Part shown: in pieces, positions 6,152 to 9,577 of the stretch | Numbering within the stretch: position 1 is the first letter of the stretch | Layout of the letters: every line of letters begins with the position of its first letter | Source of the DNA: Planctomycetes bacterium SM23_32 | GTDB lineage: Bacteria; Planctomycetota; Brocadiia; SM23-32 | Length of the DNA stretch: 9,577 bases | Assembly (NCBI GenBank): GCA_001303885.1 | Contig: LJUE01000055.1 | Coordinates: forward strand, 1 to 9,577 | Reading direction: 5' to 3' | Notes under the pieces: generated by a model | Seen by the model: the letters and a program-made list of their open reading frames with translations, nothing else | The model's database searches: none | What the model was told of the DNA's origin: nothing | Program-made: the position numbers and the translations under genes

Positions 6152-7060
6152 ATGCGCAACGTCGAGGAATACCTGAGGCCGGACGTCATCCAGGAGGTGG
6201 CCCGGCTGGACCTGAAGGCGCGCTTCATCGTCGAGGGTTTCATCTCCGGCCTGCACGAGAGCCCCTACCACGGCTTCTCCAGCGAGTTCAGCGAGCACCG
6301 CAAGTACACCGCCGGCGACGACCCCAAGCACCTCGACTGGAAGGTCTTCGCCCGCACCGACAAGTTCTACCTGAAGCGCTTCGAGGCCGAGACCAATCTG
6401 GACTGCCACATCCTGCTGGACGCCAGCGAGTCCATGGCCTACAGCTACGGCGGGGTGATCACCAAGCTCGAGTATGCCATTTACATGGCCGCCGCGCTCG
6501 GCTACATGATGATCCACCAGCAGGACAACGTGGGCCTTGTGGCTTTCGATGAGGAAGTGACCAACGTGGTGCCGGCCAAGAGCAAGCGCTCGCACCTGGT
6601 GGCGATCCTGGGCGTGCTGGCCGGCTCGCTGCGGCACAGGCCCTCGCGGCTGGCCGCCTGCCTGCACAGGGCGGCCGACCTGGTGCGCTCCCGCGGTGTT
6701 GTCATCCTTTTCAGCGACCTGATCCCCGCCGAGGACGAAGACCAGGAGCAGGTGATGGAAGGCCTGCGCCACATCCGTTACCGGGGCCACGACGTCATCT
6801 GCTTCCAGCTGCTGGACCACGCCGAGCTGACCTTCCCCTTCGAGGGGCCCACGCAGTTCGTGGACGTCGAAAGCCTTAGGGCGCTGCGGGCGGACCCTCA
6901 GGCCGTGGCGGGCGTCTACCGCGAGGAGTTGCAGCGTTTCATCGGCCGCTACGCGGAGGGCTGCCGCCACGCCGAGATAGACTTCGTCCCGGTGGACACG
7001 GCGGACTCCTTCGACCGGGTGCTCCTGTCCTTCCTGAGGCGGCGGCAGACGAAGTTCTGA
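6152..7060 (+). CDS. DUF58 domain protein (VWA-like, soluble)
   Basis: This 302-residue DUF58 protein belongs to a family usually encoded beside MoxR AAA+ ATPases and von Willebrand factor A proteins; its molecular role is not well defined. Seen: the DUF58 signature at about 45-80 (EFSEHRKYTAGDD, then DWKVFARTDKFYLKRFEAE); a MIDAS-like D-x-S-x-S motif, Asp90-Ser92-Ser94 (LLDASESM); and a further acidic residue, Asp189, in ILFSDL. No membrane segment is evident, unlike longer DUF58 proteins with two N-terminal helices, so it is probably cytoplasmic, perhaps docking on the membrane protein encoded next. The ATG at 6152 has GAGAGG 2 nt upstream and AAGGAG 13 nt upstream; neither spacing is ideal. 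It ends 25 bp before the BatA-like gene, so the two are probably co-transcribed. Confidence 0.93.
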   Translation: MRNVEEYLRPDVIQEVARLDLKARFIVEGFISGLHESPYHGFSSEFSEHRKYTAGDDPKHLDWKVFARTDKFYLKRFEAETNLDCHILLDASESMAYSYGGVITKLEYAIYMAAALGYMMIHQQDNVGLVAFDEEVTNVVPAKSKRSHLVAILGVLAGSLRHRPSRLAACLHRAADLVRSRGVVILFSDLIPAEDEDQEQVMEGLRHIRYRGHDVICFQLLDHAELTFPFEGPTQFVDVESLRALRADPQAVAGVYREELQRFIGRYAEGCRHAEIDFVPVDTADSFDRVLLSFLRRRQTKF

Positions 7061-7085
7061 GACTCCGCGGGGACCACGAAGCCCG

Positions 7086-9203
7086 ATGTGGCAGGTGACG
7101 TTCACACACGTGGGTGCGCTGTGGCTGGCGGCGGCGGCCGTCCTGCCGGTCATCATCCACCTGCTCTCGCGCCAGAGGCCACGTGTGGTGCGGTTCCCCG
7201 CCGTGCGGTTCATCCGCCTGAGCCAGCGCAGGAGCTTCCACCGCACCCGCCTGCGCCATCTGCTCTTGCTGCTGCTGCGCATGATGCTCATCGCCGTCTT
7301 CGCCGCGCTCATAGCCCGGCCCGTGCTGCGCCGTGGCGCGGGGGCGGCCGAGCCCGGCGGACCGGAAGGCACGCCGGCGGCGGTGATCGTCGTGGACGAC
7401 TCCCTGAGCATGAGCTACCGGGCCGGCGATGCCACCTGGTTCGAGGCCGCCCGCAGCGGGGCGCTGGAGCTTGCGCGCAGCCTGCCGGCCGGCGTCCCGG
7501 CGGCCGTGATCACCACCTCGCACCCGCGGGGCAAGCTCATGCTCGAGCGCGAGGCGGTGGCCGACCGCGTGGCCGCGCTGCGCGCCGGGACCCGGGCGAA
7601 CGCCTGCTGGAGCGCCCTGGAGAAGGCCGGCGAGATGCTGCACCACGAGGGGGCCTCGCGCCGCGACGTGTTCCTGTTCACCGACATGACCGAATCCGCC
7701 TGGGCCGGCCACCAGCGGCGCACGGCGCAGGTGGGGCCGGACGTGAACGTGCACATCGTAGACTGCGCGCCCCGAGGCGGGGCGAACGGCGCGGTGCAGG
7801 AGCTGCGCCAGGAGGGGGAGCCGGCCATCCTCGGGGCCGTGCTGCGGCTGGAGGCGCGCGTGCTGGCCTCGGCCGGGCCGCTGAAACGCACCGTGCAATT
7901 CGAGCTGGACGGCGCGGCCCTGGAGCGCCACGCGCTGGACCTGGCCGCCGACGAGGAGGCCAGCTTCACCTTCCGCGCGCTGCTGGGCAAGAGCGGCCAC
8001 CACTGGGGGCGGGTCGCCTTCCTGAACCCCGACGCTCTGCCCGAGGACGACGCGCGCACCTTCACCGTGGAGGTCGTGCCGGAGGTCGGCGTCCTGTGCG
8101 TAGAGGACGACCCGGAGGCCGCCCTTGAGTCAGCCTCCTACTTCCTGCGCCTGGCGCTGAACCCGTGGGAGGAGCCGGGCCGGGGCGTCTTCCGCGTCGA
8201 GCGCACCTCGCCGGCCGGCCTGGAGGAGCTGTCCCTGGGCCCCTACGACGTGGTGGTGCTGGCGGGCGCCCGCCGCATGAGCGAGGCCGCCTGGAACCGG
8301 CTGGACGCCTACGTCTCCGGCGGCGGCGGCCTGCTGGCCTTCCTGGGGCCGGAGGCCGAGGACGCCTACCGGACGCCGGCCGCCCGCGCCGTGCTGCCGG
8401 CCCAGGTCGGGGCGGAGGTCGCCGCGCCGGCGGACGCCCCGTTCGGACTCAGGATCGTCAGCACGGGCCACCCCTTCGTGACGGCCCTCCTGGAGTCGGG
8501 CGCCTCGCTGGCACAGGTCCGCTTCGACCGCTGCCGGCGCGTAGTGCCCGCCCCGGACGCCGTCGAACTGCTCAGCCTGGGTCCGGACCTGCCGGCCCTG
8601 GTGGTCTCCGAGATGGGCGGCAGGACGGCCGTGTTCGCCGCAACGGCGGACGACAGCTGGGGGTGGTTCGCCAGGACGGAGCCGTTCACGCCGTTCTGCC
8701 ACGAACTGCTGTTCTTCCTGGCCGGCCGCTCGCCGGGCAGTATCCGCAGCGTGCCGGTCGGCACCCAGGTGCCCATCACCTTCGAGACCAGCAGCTGGCC
8801 CACCATTGTCTACGTCACCGCGCCGGGCGCCCGTGAGCCCGAGCGCCTGCTGCCCGGCACGACGCCCGGGCGGCACACCTACTGGAAGACCGACCGGCCC
8901 GGCTACTACCGCGTTGACCTGGAGCAGCATGACCGCAAGTGGCGCACCGGGTTCGCCGTGAACACCGCCCCCATCGAGAGCCGCATGGGCAAGGTGGAGT
9001 TCGAGGAGATCAAGGAAGCCATTCGGGCCGGCAGCGTGCGGCTGGCGGCGGAGGCCTCCTTCGGGGCAGACGCCGCGGGCGGCGAAGGCGGTCTGAGGGA
9101 GCTGACTCCCTACGCGGCGCTGCTGGCCCTGGCGTTGCTGGTGGCCGAGTGTTTCCTGGCGAACCGCTTCTACGTGGGCGAGCGCGCCAGCACCCCCGGG
9201 TAG
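7086..9203 (+). CDS. BatA-type membrane protein with VWA and GATase-like domains
   Basis: This 705-residue membrane protein is probably the partner of the DUF58 protein. Seen in order: an N-terminal BatA-type region with a hydrophobic segment (about 8-28), the HLLSRQRPRVVRFPAVRFI segment (25-43) and a second hydrophobic segment ending in ARP (about 58-79); a VWA-like domain with D-x-S-x-S at Asp104/Ser106/Ser108 and Asp200 in LFTD; a beta-rich middle; a class I glutamine amidotransferase-like region at about 333-440 (YDVVVLAG, then YVSGGGGLLAFLGP) without an obvious catalytic Cys, so probably non-enzymatic; further beta-rich sequence; and a C-terminal hydrophobic helix (about 675-692). The large central part is probably on one face of the membrane. 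Function is unproven; Bat proteins have been linked to stress tolerance and envelope integrity. The 25-bp gap from DUF58 holds a weak GGGGA site. Confidence 0.85.
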   Translation: MWQVTFTHVGALWLAAAAVLPVIIHLLSRQRPRVVRFPAVRFIRLSQRRSFHRTRLRHLLLLLLRMMLIAVFAALIARPVLRRGAGAAEPGGPEGTPAAVIVVDDSLSMSYRAGDATWFEAARSGALELARSLPAGVPAAVITTSHPRGKLMLEREAVADRVAALRAGTRANACWSALEKAGEMLHHEGASRRDVFLFTDMTESAWAGHQRRTAQVGPDVNVHIVDCAPRGGANGAVQELRQEGEPAILGAVLRLEARVLASAGPLKRTVQFELDGAALERHALDLAADEEASFTFRALLGKSGHHWGRVAFLNPDALPEDDARTFTVEVVPEVGVLCVEDDPEAALESASYFLRLALNPWEEPGRGVFRVERTSPAGLEELSLGPYDVVVLAGARRMSEAAWNRLDAYVSGGGGLLAFLGPEAEDAYRTPAARAVLPAQVGAEVAAPADAPFGLRIVSTGHPFVTALLESGASLAQVRFDRCRRVVPAPDAVELLSLGPDLPALVVSEMGGRTAVFAATADDSWGWFARTEPFTPFCHELLFFLAGRSPGSIRSVPVGTQVPITFETSSWPTIVYVTAPGAREPERLLPGTTPGRHTYWKTDRPGYYRVDLEQHDRKWRTGFAVNTAPIESRMGKVEFEEIKEAIRAGSVRLAAEASFGADAAGGEGGLRELTPYAALLALALLVAECFLANRFYVGERASTPG

Positions 9204-9207
9204 CCCC

Positions 9208-9577
9208 CTACCGGAACGGCGACGCCGCCCTGTCGAGCATCCGTTTGATCCAGGTCGGCCGCAGCGTGATGGCGTCGTGGGGGCACACCTCGGTGCAGCA
9301 GTAGCAGGCGATGCACTTGCGTGGGGCCACGCGGTAGCGGCCGGCGGCCTCATCGAGCCCGATCGCCCCGCTGGGGCAGTTGCGGGCGCACTCGCCGCAG
9401 ACGCGGCATCTCGCCTGGTCAATGACGGCCCGGCGGGTGACGAGCGCCCCGAACGTGCCCCGGAAGAACCAGCGCGGCACCATGCGCAGCAGCAAGCCGC
9501 TGGCGTAGGCCGGCGGGCGGGCGAAATCCTGCGGCGCGAAGGCCGACGCCGGCTCCCCCCTGACCACGATGCTGGCC
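9208..9577 (-). CDS. DUF362 family protein, C-terminal ferredoxin part (runs off right edge)
   Basis: The open frame continues past base 9577, so the N terminus and the DUF362 domain proper are outside the window; a GTG at 9567 opens a shorter frame but need not be the start. Visible are about 123 codons. Seen: a basic and hydrophobic linker (YASGLLLRMVPRWFF), then two [4Fe-4S] motifs, CRVCGECARNCP and CIACYCCTEVCP. The second, with its extra Cys and the CC-x-E-x-CP pattern, is typical of the C terminus of DUF362 proteins, which likely act in electron transfer of unknown purpose. A generic 2[4Fe-4S] ferredoxin-domain protein is the alternative. It converges on the BatA-like gene, with 4 bp between the stops and no terminator in the gap. 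Confidence 0.8.
   Translation of the reverse strand, partial: ASIVVRGEPASAFAPQDFARPPAYASGLLLRMVPRWFFRGTFGALVTRRAVIDQARCRVCGECARNCPSGAIGLDEAAGRYRVAPRKCIACYCCTEVCPHDAITLRPTWIKRMLDRAASPFR

Noticed and set aside
5942..7411. Minus-strand open frame of about 489 codons opposite DUF58
   Set aside because: It covers the intergenic inverted repeat and the antisense of DUF58 and BatA, with Arg/Val/His-rich sequence and no motifs.
8130..9422. Minus-strand open frame of about 430 codons opposite the BatA-like gene
   Set aside because: It overlaps both the BatA-like gene and the DUF362 ferredoxin region, which have clear motifs in other frames.

Overview
The window is high-GC, gene-dense bacterial chromosome with no phage, transposon, CRISPR or RNA gene visible. 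It reads as a free-living bacterium, probably from a high-GC lineage such as Planctomycetota or a relative. That guess rests on high GC, a soluble DUF58 protein paired with a BatA-type membrane protein carrying a GATase-like segment, HypF, and a DUF362 ferredoxin protein. No rRNA or other phylogenetic marker is present, so the placement is tentative.

Left block, minus strand (transcribed right to left from about 5905 to beyond base 1): metY (O-acetylhomoserine sulfhydrylase), metX (homoserine O-acyltransferase), a divergent trans-sulfuration-family PLP enzyme, metW, nth (endonuclease III), and the 5' part of hypF, which runs off the left edge. Gaps are 15-25 bp, except 87-96 bp between metY and metX. 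A good sigma70-type promoter (TTGACA, 17-bp spacer, TATCTT) lies just upstream of metY, so the six genes look like one operon. MetX activates homoserine. MetY can convert the ester plus sulfide directly to homocysteine. The second PLP enzyme offers a possible cystathionine route or a catabolic step, and MetW is the usual partner of MetX. DNA repair (nth) and hydrogenase maturation (hypF) appear to be co-transcribed passengers.

Middle (5861-6151): a 291-bp divergent intergenic region. It holds the met promoter, a probable extended -10 promoter facing right, a 9-bp sequence present once in each orientation over the two promoters, and a large three-part inverted repeat in the leader of the rightward genes.

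Right block, plus strand: a soluble DUF58 protein and a 705-residue BatA-like membrane protein with a MIDAS-type motif and a GATase-like domain. This resembles the core of MoxR/DUF58/Bat systems, but no MoxR ATPase gene is in the window. At the right edge, convergent on the minus strand with only 4 bp between stop codons, is the C-terminal ferredoxin part of a DUF362 protein.

Nothing here is clearly a new system. The best leads are the stand-alone DUF58-BatA pair, the structured leader in front of it, and the atypical PLP enzyme in the met operon.
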